Shown here piece by piece: positions 24,766 to 32,927 of a stretch of 64,000 bases of DNA. Source of the DNA: Halonotius aquaticus (GTDB taxonomy: Archaea; Halobacteriota; Halobacteria; Halobacteriales; Haloferacaceae); contig NZ_QKNY01000003.1 in NCBI RefSeq assembly GCF_003605575.1, positions 124,001-188,000 of the forward strand. Direction: 5' to 3'. The translations under genes were made by a program, and so were the position numbers. The first letter of the stretch is position 1; each line of letters starts with the position of its first letter. The notes beneath the pieces were generated by a model that was not told the origin of the DNA, searched no databases, and saw nothing but the letters and a program-made list of their open reading frames with translations.

Positions 24766-25950
24766 ATGCGTGGCCTTCGTCTCGGACGGGTCTTTGGAAT
24801 CCCCGTCCAACTCAATTGGACGTTTCTGTTGATCCTCCCGATCTTTGCGTGGATTATCGGCTCCGACATCGTTCGGCTGACCGAACTCGTCAACGACCTC
24901 CTTGGGAGTGCGATCGCCAGCGATCCCCTCACTGTCGGGCTGACGCCGTGGCTGCTCGGCACAGCCGCCGCCGGTGGCCTCTTTGGTGGCGTGTTACTCC
25001 ATGAGTTCGGCCACTCGCTGATGGCGATGCGGTACGATGTCGAGATCGACTCGATTACCCTCTGGCTGCTTGGCGGCGTCGCCAGCTTCAAAGAGATCCC
25101 CGAAGACTGGCGCCAGGAGTTCAACATCGCCATCGCCGGCCCGGTTGTCAGCGTGCTGCTCGGCGGCATCGCCTTTGTCGTCTTTCAGACGCTGCCGGCG
25201 ACCCTCGATCCGGTTCGCTTCGTCGTCGGCTACCTCGCGTTGATGAACGTCGGCCTCGCAGTCTTCAACATGCTGCCGGGATTCCCGATGGACGGCGGCC
25301 GGGTGCTACGCGCGCTGTTGGCCCGCAATCGACCCCACGCCCGGGCGACACAGCTTGCCTCCGAGGTCGGCAAGACCTTCGCGTTTGTGCTCGGCCTGTT
25401 TGGGCTGTTTGCGTTCAGCCCGCTGATGATCCTGCTGGCCTTCTTCATCTACATGGCCGCTTCCGGCGAGGCCCAACAGTCGATGCTGAAATCGGCGTTC
25501 CAGGGTGTCACCGTCGGTGATATCATGACAGCACGCCAGGAACTGCTCGTTGTTGACCCCGACACAACGATCAGCGATCTGTTGACGCGGATGTTGACCG
25601 AACGTCACACCGGCTACCCCGTCGTCGACAGCCGCGAGGAGCTGATCGGCATGGTCACATTAGATCACGCCCGCTCGATCAAGGAGGTCGAACGCGACGC
25701 CTACACTGTCGGCGATGTGATGGAACGCGATGTCACGGCCATCGCGCCGACCGCCGACGCCTTCACCGCTCTCCAGGCGATGCAGGAACACAGCGTCGGC
25801 CGGCTGCCCGTCGTCGATGAGGCGGGGAACCTCATCGGTATCGTCTCGAAAACCGATCTGATGACCGCGTTCAACGTCATTCAGAGCCGCGGTGATGCGA
25901 CCTCGCTGATCGGTGGCTCGTCGGGCGCTGACATCCCCTCACTCAGGTAG
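24766..25950 (+). CDS. Site-2-protease-type zinc metallopeptidase with CBS pair
   Basis: 394-residue intramembrane protease. Zinc site HEFGH in VLLHEFGHSLMAMR (about 83-87) and the third ligand in GFPMDGGRVLRALL (about 180). Around six membrane segments are followed by two CBS domains (about 255-390: VGDIMTARQELLVVDPDTTI, VGDVMERDVTAIAPTADAF), which typically bind adenine nucleotides. Substrate unknown. ATG 24766 is chosen because MRGLRLGRVFGIPVQLNW is the conserved S2P start. It is divergent from the helicase. Confidence 0.9.
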   Translation: MRGLRLGRVFGIPVQLNWTFLLILPIFAWIIGSDIVRLTELVNDLLGSAIASDPLTVGLTPWLLGTAAAGGLFGGVLLHEFGHSLMAMRYDVEIDSITLWLLGGVASFKEIPEDWRQEFNIAIAGPVVSVLLGGIAFVVFQTLPATLDPVRFVVGYLALMNVGLAVFNMLPGFPMDGGRVLRALLARNRPHARATQLASEVGKTFAFVLGLFGLFAFSPLMILLAFFIYMAASGEAQQSMLKSAFQGVTVGDIMTARQELLVVDPDTTISDLLTRMLTERHTGYPVVDSREELIGMVTLDHARSIKEVERDAYTVGDVMERDVTAIAPTADAFTALQAMQEHSVGRLPVVDEAGNLIGIVSKTDLMTAFNVIQSRGDATSLIGGSSGADIPSLR

Positions 25951-26004
25951 GTGGAACTCGCCGACAGCGGTAGTTTTTCCCCATTGCATAGCTGAATAAG
26001 AGGT

Positions 26005-26514
26005 ATGCTTACTGTCGTATCGGACACCCACAGCGTCCACGGCCACGAACTGAAAGGCCGGACGCTGCAGGCTGTTCGGGAGGCTGATCTCGTCATCCAC
26101 GCCGGCGACTTCATGCGGGCGGCGGTACTCGACGCCTTCGAGGCCGAAGCCCGAACGCTCCGGGCGGTCTCCGGCAACAACGACGACAGCGAGATCCGGG
26201 ATCGACTCCCGGAGGCCTGTACCGTCGAATATGAGGGAGTCCGGTTTGCGGTCACCCATCGCGTCAGCGGCGGCCCAACGGAACTGACGCTGTTCGGTCG
26301 CGAACGCGACGCCGATGCCGTGATCTACGGCCACAGCCACAATCCCGGGGTCGACACCAGCGGGGAGTTGCCCCTCATCAACCCTGGCAGCCACGCCCAG
26401 CCCCGCGGCTATCGAAAAGCCCATGCGGAACTGGAACCGACCGACGACGGCCTATCCGGGCGGCTTGTCACCCCCAACGACTACGTGATCGATACGTTCA
26501 CACTGTCGAGATAG
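26005..26514 (+). CDS. YfcE/MJ0936-type metallophosphoesterase
   Basis: 169 residues with the calcineurin-like motif set: SDTHSVHG at the start, HAGDFM, GNNDD, and GHSHNPG near the end with the final TRPxSxxxPR-like region reduced to INPGSHAQPRGYR. The family hydrolyses phosphodiesters in vitro with Mn or Ni; the natural substrate is unknown. It stands 54 bp after the site-2 protease in the same direction. Confidence 0.88.
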   Translation: MLTVVSDTHSVHGHELKGRTLQAVREADLVIHAGDFMRAAVLDAFEAEARTLRAVSGNNDDSEIRDRLPEACTVEYEGVRFAVTHRVSGGPTELTLFGRERDADAVIYGHSHNPGVDTSGELPLINPGSHAQPRGYRKAHAELEPTDDGLSGRLVTPNDYVIDTFTLSR

Positions 26515-26559
26515 CCCCCGACCGAAACGTCTTTCGGGCATGCCGGCGGTGGGGGAACC

Positions 26560-26706
26560 ATGACTATCGCCGAGCTCCTCACCGATCCCGTGTTGTTGGG
26601 GATCCTCGCGGTGTTGCTAGCGTTCGTCTTTTTCGGCTATCTCCTCCTGCGGCGTACCGTCCTCGGACTTCGAGAAGGCTATCGTGATGGCCAACGGCGG
26701 GAGTAA
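26560..26706 (+). CDS. 48-residue single-pass membrane microprotein
   Basis: ATG 26560 to TAA 26704-26706, beginning MTIAELLTDPVLLG, with one membrane helix (about 10-30) followed by a basic tail (RRTVLGLREGYRDGQRRE), giving a cytoplasmic C terminus by the positive-inside rule. Codons are host-like. It lies between the phosphoesterase and the phosphate transporter, 30 bp before the latter, and may be cotranscribed. Function unknown. Confidence 0.6.
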   Translation: MTIAELLTDPVLLGILAVLLAFVFFGYLLLRRTVLGLREGYRDGQRRE

Positions 26707-26736
26707 CGTGGCCGAGACACACCACCGGAGCATCCC

Positions 26737-27921
26737 ATGATCGGCGTTGAAACGCTGGCAACGTTTGGAATCGCCGCGGCGGCCAGTCTGTTTATGGCCT
26801 GGGCGATCGGGGCGGGCTCCTCGGGATCGACACCGTTTGCACCCGCGGTGGGAGCCAACGCTATCTCCGTCCTCCGGGCGGGCCTGATCGTCGGCGTCCT
26901 CGGCTTTTCTGGGGCGGTACTGCAGGGAGCCAACGTCACCGAAGCCGTCGGGAGTGAACTGATTATCGGCGAGCCACTGACCGCCGGGGCCGCGATCGTC
27001 GGCCTGCTGACCGCAGCCGTCCTCGTCGCCCTCGGCGTCTTCGCCGGCTACCCGATCGCCACCGCCTTTACCGTCACCGGCGCGGTCGTCGGCGTCGGGC
27101 TAGCGATGGGTGGCGGGCCCGCCTGGGCGAAGTACGCCGAGATCCTCACGCTGTGGACGCTGACGCCGTTTGTCGGTGGCGGGATCGCGTATGCGATCGC
27201 CCGGCTCATCCGCGGGGATCGCTTCGATGAGGATCGCCTCATTGCTGGGTTGGCCGGCGTCGTCGGCGCGCTGATCGCCAACATCGGCTTTACCTTCCTC
27301 GGGCCGGCGGGCGAACAGGGCTCGATCGCCGGCACCCTTGGCGCGGCGACCGGGCTTTCGGCGACAGTCGGTGTCGTCGTTGCCACACTCGCCGTCGCGC
27401 TCACCGCGATGGCAACGCTGTGGCTCGCACTGAACCGGGATCGGGCGGCCGGCCAGCGGCGCTTCCTCCTGTTTTTGGGTGGTCTGGTCGCCTTCTCGGC
27501 GGGCGGGAGTCAGGTCGGCCTGGCGATCGGGCCGCTGGTGCCACTGCTCGGGGGTGGGATCGACATTCCGCTGTGGGCTGTGCTTGTCGGCGGCGGGTTT
27601 GGGCTCTTGGTTGGCTCCTGGACGGGCGCGCCACGGATGATCAAGGCCATCTCACAGGACTACTCCTCGCTTGGGCCGCGGCGGTCGATCGCGGCGTTGA
27701 TCCCGTCGTTTGCGATCGCCCAAACCGCGGTCTACTTTGGCATCCCGGTGTCGTTCAACGAGATCATCGTCTCCGCGATCGTCGGCAGCGGGCTGGCCGC
27801 CGGCAACGCCGGGGTGAGCCGCGATAAGATGCTGTATACGGTGTTGGCGTGGGTCGGCTCGTTGGTCTCGGCGTTCGTCATCGGCTACGTGGTGTACACC
27901 GCCGTCCAACTCGTCTTCTAA
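26737..27921 (+). CDS. pitA: PiT-family inorganic phosphate transporter
   Basis: 394 residues, about ten membrane segments. The PiT signature appears twice: GANAISVLRAG ... GANVTEAVGSEL near the start, and AGNAGVSRDKMLY near the C terminus, as expected of the internal repeat. Low-affinity phosphate symport with Na or H. The C-terminal half is preceded by a short loop TGAPRMIKAISQDYSSLGPRRS. Preceded by a membrane microprotein gene. Confidence 0.88.
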   Translation: MIGVETLATFGIAAAASLFMAWAIGAGSSGSTPFAPAVGANAISVLRAGLIVGVLGFSGAVLQGANVTEAVGSELIIGEPLTAGAAIVGLLTAAVLVALGVFAGYPIATAFTVTGAVVGVGLAMGGGPAWAKYAEILTLWTLTPFVGGGIAYAIARLIRGDRFDEDRLIAGLAGVVGALIANIGFTFLGPAGEQGSIAGTLGAATGLSATVGVVVATLAVALTAMATLWLALNRDRAAGQRRFLLFLGGLVAFSAGGSQVGLAIGPLVPLLGGGIDIPLWAVLVGGGFGLLVGSWTGAPRMIKAISQDYSSLGPRRSIAALIPSFAIAQTAVYFGIPVSFNEIIVSAIVGSGLAAGNAGVSRDKMLYTVLAWVGSLVSAFVIGYVVYTAVQLVF

Positions 27922-27964
27922 CTCGTTGTTCGGCTGTTGCTCCCGGATTCCGTCACAAAAACAG

Positions 27965-29326
27965 CTACTCCGTCAACTCGGGTTCGTCGTCGCTTTCGGT
28001 TTTCGGATACTCGTCGGTGACGGTCAGGCGTGCTTTGAGGATGCGCGTGCTGTCGACCTCCTCGATCTCGATGACGACGCCGTCGTACTCGAAGGTCTCG
28101 CCCTCCTCGACGAGCCGGCCAGCCCGGTTGAACACGAAGCCGGCCAGCGTTTCGAACTCTTGGCCTTCCGGGAGCTCGATGTCGAGTACCTCGTTGACCT
28201 CGTGGATGTTGACCTCGCCGCGGACGACCGTCGTCTGATCGTCGAGCCGTGTGAATGGTTCCTGTTCGTCGCCTTCGAGGATGTCGCCGACGATCTCCTC
28301 GACCATATCTTCGAGCGTGATGATCCCCTCAGTCGTCCCGAACTCATCGAGGACAACGACCATCTGGAGGCGGTTTTCCTGCATTTCGGCCAGCAGGTCA
28401 TCGACATTTTTCGATTCGGGGACGTGGAGCGTCGGCTGGACGATATCTCTGAGCTCGCTTGTCCCCTCGCTGTACTGGTGTTCCCGCACCAGATCGCGGA
28501 CGTTGACGACGCCGATGATGTTGTCGAGGTTGCCGTCGTAGACGGGGACGCGGACGTGGTCGTGGCCGATACAGGCCTCGATGGCCTCCTCGATGGTGGC
28601 GTCCTCAGAGACGGCGGTGATGTCGAGCCGCGGCGTCATCACCTCCTTGGCGATCGTCGAGTTGAACGTGAAGATGCGTTTGAGCATCTCGCGTTCCTCC
28701 TCGTCGATGACGCCCTCGCGTTCGCCGGTTTCGATGATATCCTTGATCTCATCGCGGGTGACGTACGGCGATTCGATCGCCGAGGAACTGCCCATCGCCT
28801 TGTTGACGATGCGGGTCAGCTTATCGAAGACGATGATCAGCGGGAACAGCACGTACTCCGAGAGCTTGAGCGCGCCGGCGATCCGGAGGGCCCACGACTC
28901 GGTGTTTTCGACCGCGTAGGATTTCGGCGCGCTCTCGCCGAACAGCAGGACAACGGCGGTGATCCCGAACGTCGCCGCCACCACGGCCTGTCCCTGCGAG
29001 AGGTAGATGCCGAACAGCGCGGTCGCAATCGAGGACATGGCGATGTTGACGATGTTGTTGCCGACGAGGATCGTCACCAACAGCCGGTGTGGGTCGTCCT
29101 TGAGGGCTTTGACCGTCTCGGCGTTGGGAATCCCCTCCTCAACCATCGACTCGATGCGGTGTTGGGGCAGCGAGAAGAAGGCGATCTCGGAGGACGAAAA
29201 GAACGCCGACAGGCCGATCAGCAGGACGATAGCGACGATCCCGAGTCCGGTGATCGCCGTCGTGCTGAGGGCCGGCAGCTGGAGCAGCCCGCTGGCGAGA
29301 GACATGCCTACAAGCGATAAGCCCAT
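27965..29326 (-). CDS. CNNM/CorC (hemolysin-family) membrane protein with CBS pair
   Basis: 453 residues. N-terminal DUF21/CNNM transmembrane domain (about 15-190, including GLSAFFSSSEIAFFSLP), then a CBS pair (about 220-345, VMTPRLDITAVSEDATIEEA and VVVLDEFGTTEGIITLED), then the CorC_HlyC domain (about 360-445). Family members affect Mg or Na homeostasis; the exact ion is not set by sequence. It converges on pitA with a 43-bp gap. Confidence 0.9.
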   Translation of the reverse strand: MGLSLVGMSLASGLLQLPALSTTAITGLGIVAIVLLIGLSAFFSSSEIAFFSLPQHRIESMVEEGIPNAETVKALKDDPHRLLVTILVGNNIVNIAMSSIATALFGIYLSQGQAVVAATFGITAVVLLFGESAPKSYAVENTESWALRIAGALKLSEYVLFPLIIVFDKLTRIVNKAMGSSSAIESPYVTRDEIKDIIETGEREGVIDEEEREMLKRIFTFNSTIAKEVMTPRLDITAVSEDATIEEAIEACIGHDHVRVPVYDGNLDNIIGVVNVRDLVREHQYSEGTSELRDIVQPTLHVPESKNVDDLLAEMQENRLQMVVVLDEFGTTEGIITLEDMVEEIVGDILEGDEQEPFTRLDDQTTVVRGEVNIHEVNEVLDIELPEGQEFETLAGFVFNRAGRLVEEGETFEYDGVVIEIEEVDSTRILKARLTVTDEYPKTESDDEPELTE

Positions 29327-29437
29327 TGTCAGTGATCGTTCCTCCGCCCCGGAATTAAGCGTTGTCCTCGATACATGATGCGCCCATGTCGTCCCGCGAG
29401 CGGTGGACTAAAACCGGCGGGCGCCCTCCGCTACCCA

Positions 29438-29683
29438 ATGACAACGCGGCGGTGTGACGGCTGCGGCACGAAAGTCAAGATCGCCGGCGGGATCGGCGAC
29501 ATCTGGAGCTTTGACTTCGGGCCGACCGACGGCATGATCCTCGAACTCGCCGACGGCAGCGAGCACTTTCTCTGTCTCGACTGTGTCGACCGGCTGCCCG
29601 ATGACCACGATCCAACCGCCGAGGACGTGGCTGCGTTGCCGACCGCCGACGATGCGGACGGGTCGCCGGCTGACGACGAGTAG
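29438..29683 (+). CDS. Small zinc-ribbon protein
   Basis: 81 residues from ATG 29438. Two Cys pairs, CDGCGTKV at residues 6-9 and CLDC near 46-49, suggest a zinc ribbon; between them is WSFDFGPTDGMILELADG. The tail is acidic. It resembles a haloarchaeal conserved small zinc protein family, function unknown. The longer frame from 29375 is not favoured. Confidence 0.7.
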   Translation: MTTRRCDGCGTKVKIAGGIGDIWSFDFGPTDGMILELADGSEHFLCLDCVDRLPDDHDPTAEDVAALPTADDADGSPADDE

Positions 29684-29748
29684 CTACATTCGGCTCGTGA
29701 ACGCCTCACCAGTCTAGTGATCCTCCTCAATCGCTCAGTACAGCCCAC

Positions 29749-30021
29749 TCAAGCCCCAGAAATCGCGGAGAGAACTGTTCCGAGAAGCGTCAAACAAGCG
29801 GCACCAACTAACGCGAAGATGGAAATAGCCGAGGCAATAAACTCCTCAGGGTCAGTTTCCAGTGCTTCGTAGACAGCGGTGACGGTCATCCCGGCCCCGC
29901 CGATCGCCATAAGCAGTATCGGGATGCTATGGTCTCCAGCAGCGAGTGAGCGTGTTGCTGGCCCGCCCACTGAAAGTCCGATTACGGCGAACGCGCCGGT
30001 GTATATGTACAGCCGCTCCAT
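29749..30021 (-). CDS. Small three-helix membrane protein, unknown
   Basis: 90 residues from ATG 30021 (MERLYIYTGAFAVIGLSVG). Hydrophobic segments at about 5-24, 34-52 and 64-86 with an acidic loop (ALETDPEEF). No recognisable family. Stands alone; codon use is slightly less GC-biased than its neighbours. Confidence 0.65.
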   Translation of the reverse strand: MERLYIYTGAFAVIGLSVGGPATRSLAAGDHSIPILLMAIGGAGMTVTAVYEALETDPEEFIASAISIFALVGAACLTLLGTVLSAISGA

Positions 30022-30168
30022 AGTGACTGTAATAACGCGCAACTACTTGTGAGTTTGTTGAACGATGTTTTTTGTGCTGCTTGGCCGCCTCAGAGACTCG
30101 CTGTCGACACCGACGACCACCCCACCGCAATCCCTACGTTTTTCTCTCCAGCCTTCCGACCGACGGCC

Positions 30169-31971
30169 GTGAAGCCCGCCCGCATCGTCGAGTCCTTCCC
30201 AGCCCCCGAGTTTCGGGCTGGGCAAAACCAAGCCCTCAGCGACATCCAGTCGGCCTACGAGGCCGGCAACGACGTGGTGTTGGTGCGCGCGCCAACCGGC
30301 AGCGGAAAATCACTGCTGGCGCGGGCGATCATGGGCTGTGCGCGATCGAAACAGACCGCCGAGCCCGCCCAGGCGACCGGCGCGTACTACACGACGCCGC
30401 AGGTCTCCCAACTCGACGATGTCGCCGCCGACTCGCTGCTCGACGATCTCAATATTATCCGCGGCAAAAGCAACTACACCTGCCTGCTGCCTGGCGAACA
30501 CGACACGCCGGTCGATCAGGCCCCCTGTGCGCGGGAGTCCGGCTTCGACTGCTCGGTCAAACATCGCTGTCCGTACTTCTCCGACCGAGCGATCGCCTCC
30601 GCCCAGCCGTACGCGGCGATGACGCTGGCGTACTTTATGCAGACCGCCGGCTCAGACGTGTTCGGCAAACGCGATGTCGTCGTGATCGACGAAGCGCATG
30701 GACTGGCCGAGTGGGCCGAAATGTACGCAACGATCGAGATTTCTCCCGAGCGTGTGCCGGTCTGGGACGATGTCGGCGTCCCCGATATCGCCGGTGCCGA
30801 CGACCCCCTTGATCGCACCGCCCGCTTTGCGGAGACGCTGGCAGGCGTCTGTTCGCAGGCAAAAGACGACCTAACCGCAAAGCCCGAACTCACACCCGAG
30901 GAGGTCGCCCGCCGTGACCGCCTGAACGAACTCATTTCTGAGCTCAACTGGTTTGTCGACGACTACCGCGAGCCCGAGAGCCAGACGACCTGGGTCGTCG
31001 ATCAGTCCGGTGGGGAGGGGACAGCGATCACGATCAAACCGCTCGATCCCGCTCGGTATCTCCACCACACAGTCTGGGATCGGGGCGAGGCCTTCGCGCT
31101 ATTGTCGGCGACGATTCTCAACAAAGAGGCCTTCTGCCGACAGGTCGGCCTCGATCCCGACCGCGTCGCCCTCGTCGATGTCGAGCACACGTTCCCGGTG
31201 GAAAACCGCCCGCTATACGACGTGACACAGGGCAAGATGACCTACGAGCACCGCGAGACGACTCTTCCAAAAATCGCTCGCCTGATCGTTCGGCTGATGG
31301 CCCACCACCCCGACGAAAACGGGTTGATCCACGCCCACTCCTACGCGATCGCCGAGGAGCTGGCCGACCGGCTGGCCGATTTTGGCGTCGGCTCGCGGGT
31401 ACGAACCCACACCAAAGCGAGCCGAGACGACGAACTCACGGCGTGGAAAGCCAGCGACGACCCCGAGGTCTTCATCGCGGTCAAAATGGAGGAAGCCCTC
31501 GACCTCAACGGCGACCTTGCCCGCTGGCAGGTGCTCTGTAAGGCCCCGTATCTCAACACGAACGACTCCCGGGTCGCCCGCCGACTCGAAGACGACCAGT
31601 GGGCGTGGTATCACCGGACGGCGTTGCGGACGGTGATTCAGGCCTGCGGGCGGGTGGTTCGCGCCCCTGATGACTACGGGGCGACCTATCTCGCCGATTC
31701 GAGTCTGTTGGATCTCTTTGATCGGGCCGCCGCCGACATGCCGCCGTGGTTCCGCGAGCAGGTCGATCGGTGTTCGCGGCCGACGCTCCCAGAGTTTGAT
31801 CCGACGGCCGCCGTCGCCGGGATCGACGACCCAGCTGACACCCGGAGTCGCCAGCGATCTGTGACACAGCATCGCAGCGAGTCGGCATCGTCCAACGGGC
31901 AGACACGAACCGACGCTGACGCTGATCAACGGGCTGATCACCCGCTGTCGGATGTGTGGGGGGACGGCTAG
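30169..31971 (+). CDS. XPD/DinG-type Fe-S helicase
   Basis: 600-residue superfamily 2 DNA helicase from GTG 30169. Walker A APTGSGKS at 41-48; motif II DEAH at 174-177. Cys105, Cys120, Cys128 and Cys134 lie between them at the spacing of the [4Fe-4S] domain of XPD/Rad3 helicases. Motif VI region QACGRVVRAPDDYG near 485. XPD-type enzymes unwind 5'-3' in repair. A long acidic, Gln/Arg-rich tail follows residue 545. The open frame continues upstream of GTG 30169, but that part would be in a promoter region. Confidence 0.88.
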   Translation: MKPARIVESFPAPEFRAGQNQALSDIQSAYEAGNDVVLVRAPTGSGKSLLARAIMGCARSKQTAEPAQATGAYYTTPQVSQLDDVAADSLLDDLNIIRGKSNYTCLLPGEHDTPVDQAPCARESGFDCSVKHRCPYFSDRAIASAQPYAAMTLAYFMQTAGSDVFGKRDVVVIDEAHGLAEWAEMYATIEISPERVPVWDDVGVPDIAGADDPLDRTARFAETLAGVCSQAKDDLTAKPELTPEEVARRDRLNELISELNWFVDDYREPESQTTWVVDQSGGEGTAITIKPLDPARYLHHTVWDRGEAFALLSATILNKEAFCRQVGLDPDRVALVDVEHTFPVENRPLYDVTQGKMTYEHRETTLPKIARLIVRLMAHHPDENGLIHAHSYAIAEELADRLADFGVGSRVRTHTKASRDDELTAWKASDDPEVFIAVKMEEALDLNGDLARWQVLCKAPYLNTNDSRVARRLEDDQWAWYHRTALRTVIQACGRVVRAPDDYGATYLADSSLLDLFDRAAADMPPWFREQVDRCSRPTLPEFDPTAAVAGIDDPADTRSRQRSVTQHRSESASSNGQTRTDADADQRADHPLSDVWGDG

Positions 31972-32051
31972 ATCAGCGTCGCGCCCCAAGCAACCATCGA
32001 GCCGACCATCAGCACGGTGAAGATGACCGCAATGATCTGCTGTCTGTCCAT
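31968..32051 (-). CDS. 27-residue membrane microprotein
   Basis: ATG 32051 to TAG 31970-31968: it opens MDRQQIIAVIFTVLMVGSM, is one hydrophobic helix after a short polar start, and ends WGATLI. Tiny single-helix proteins of this pattern recur in haloarchaeal genomes by my recollection. Its stop codon shares the palindromic CTAG with the helicase stop on the other strand (31968-31971). Function unknown. Confidence 0.5.
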   Translation of the reverse strand: MDRQQIIAVIFTVLMVGSMVAWGATLI

Positions 32052-32239
32052 ACCCTTTCTACTAGGGCCGAGTAAGTTAGCTCCGTTGACTTCGCACGAG
32101 GCAACGACGAATCGAACAGCACAACGTACCCGACCCTACTAAAAATTTGAGATGGACATTCACGAATTTTTCGAGTTTGAATACAAACAATAAAGCAGTT
32201 ATTTCTATTTTACTGTCTTACTACGACACTAATTCTCAC

Positions 32240-32258
32240 AGTAGACTTATATTCTACT
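32240..32258 (+). promoter_or_regulatory. Inverted repeat enclosing a TATA-like box (candidate operator)
   Basis: AGTAGA (32240-32245) and TCTACT (32253-32258) flank CTTATAT, 17 bp before the ATG at 32275. A palindrome straddling TATA is a typical archaeal repression site, here possibly for autoregulation by the small HTH-like product. The 190-bp stretch upstream is AT-rich and shows no gene. Confidence 0.4.
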
Positions 32259-32274
32259 ACCTTATACAGAGCGT

Positions 32275-32457
32275 ATGGCCACAGATAGCCTACCGATCGC
32301 ACTCACCCTGTATCGTTGTGGAACACTCACCTTCACGCAGGCAGCGACGCGTGCCGGGCAGTCGCCGGAGACCTTCGCCCGCGTTCTCGACCGCTTCGGT
32401 GTCCCGTGTCGCGGCGAGCAAACAGACCAGTCAACGTTCTCAGAACCAACAGTGTAG
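32275..32457 (+). CDS. UPF0175-like small HTH protein (possible orphan antitoxin)
   Basis: 60 residues: LPIALTLYRCGTLTFTQAATRAGQSPETFARVLDRFGVPCRG matches the Y..G.lt..qAA..AG.s...f...L...GvP pattern of UPF0175/DUF7317-type proteins, which are often antitoxins. No PIN-domain or other toxin gene adjoins; the next gene (32583) is an unrelated helical protein. It would therefore be a solitary regulator or an orphan antitoxin. Confidence 0.7.
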   Translation: MATDSLPIALTLYRCGTLTFTQAATRAGQSPETFARVLDRFGVPCRGEQTDQSTFSEPTV

Positions 32458-32582
32458 GCGGTTTGTCGCCCCGTTTCTCGACACCCGCACTCGGGTTCTG
32501 ATTGTCATTCACTATCAGTACAGATAATTTGAAGCTGAGTATTATGTATGTGGCAACGCCTCTCACGAATGGAGGCACGCGT

Positions 32583-32900
32583 ATGACAGCATCCGTAACC
32601 GACCCCTGTGGCCGGCTTGAACTGCCGCATGCCGAGGCTTGGGCTGCCCACGCAACCGTCGAGCACTGGCTTCGAGACGCCGTCGACCGAACCACCGTCG
32701 ACGATGTTCGTATCGAACGCGTCTCTCGAATTCTTGACCGACTCGAAGCCGACGGGGTATTCACAACGGACGAGCTGTCACTGCTCTGTGAACTGTGTCG
32801 TGACCGCCTTGCGGCATCGGCCGTCCCCACGCGGGATCACTCCTCGTTGCGGGCGGTCATCGAGGCAGCTGAAACACAGCGCGAACGCTGCACACAGTAG
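32583..32900 (+). CDS. Haloarchaeal helical protein, unknown
   Basis: 105 residues from ATG 32583. All-helical and charged, with repeated short helices (VEHWLRDAVDRTT, VSRILDRLEADGVFTTDELSLLCELCRDRL) and two Cys separated by three residues. No family recognised with confidence. It converges with mcm, 27 bp apart. GGAGGC lies ten bases before the start as a possible ribosome binding site. Confidence 0.65.
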   Translation: MTASVTDPCGRLELPHAEAWAAHATVEHWLRDAVDRTTVDDVRIERVSRILDRLEADGVFTTDELSLLCELCRDRLAASAVPTRDHSSLRAVIEAAETQRERCTQ

Positions 32901-32927
32901 CAAGGCGAAGAGGCCGACCGGCGCTCG

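Noticed and set aside
27926-29320. 464-codon open frame antisense to the CNNM/CorC gene
   Set aside because: Acidic nonsense opposite a gene with clear CNNM, CBS and CorC_HlyC domains.
30049-30168. Upstream extension of the XPD-type helicase
   Set aside because: The extra 40 residues lack family similarity and would cover the promoter; GTG 30169 begins just before the helicase domain.
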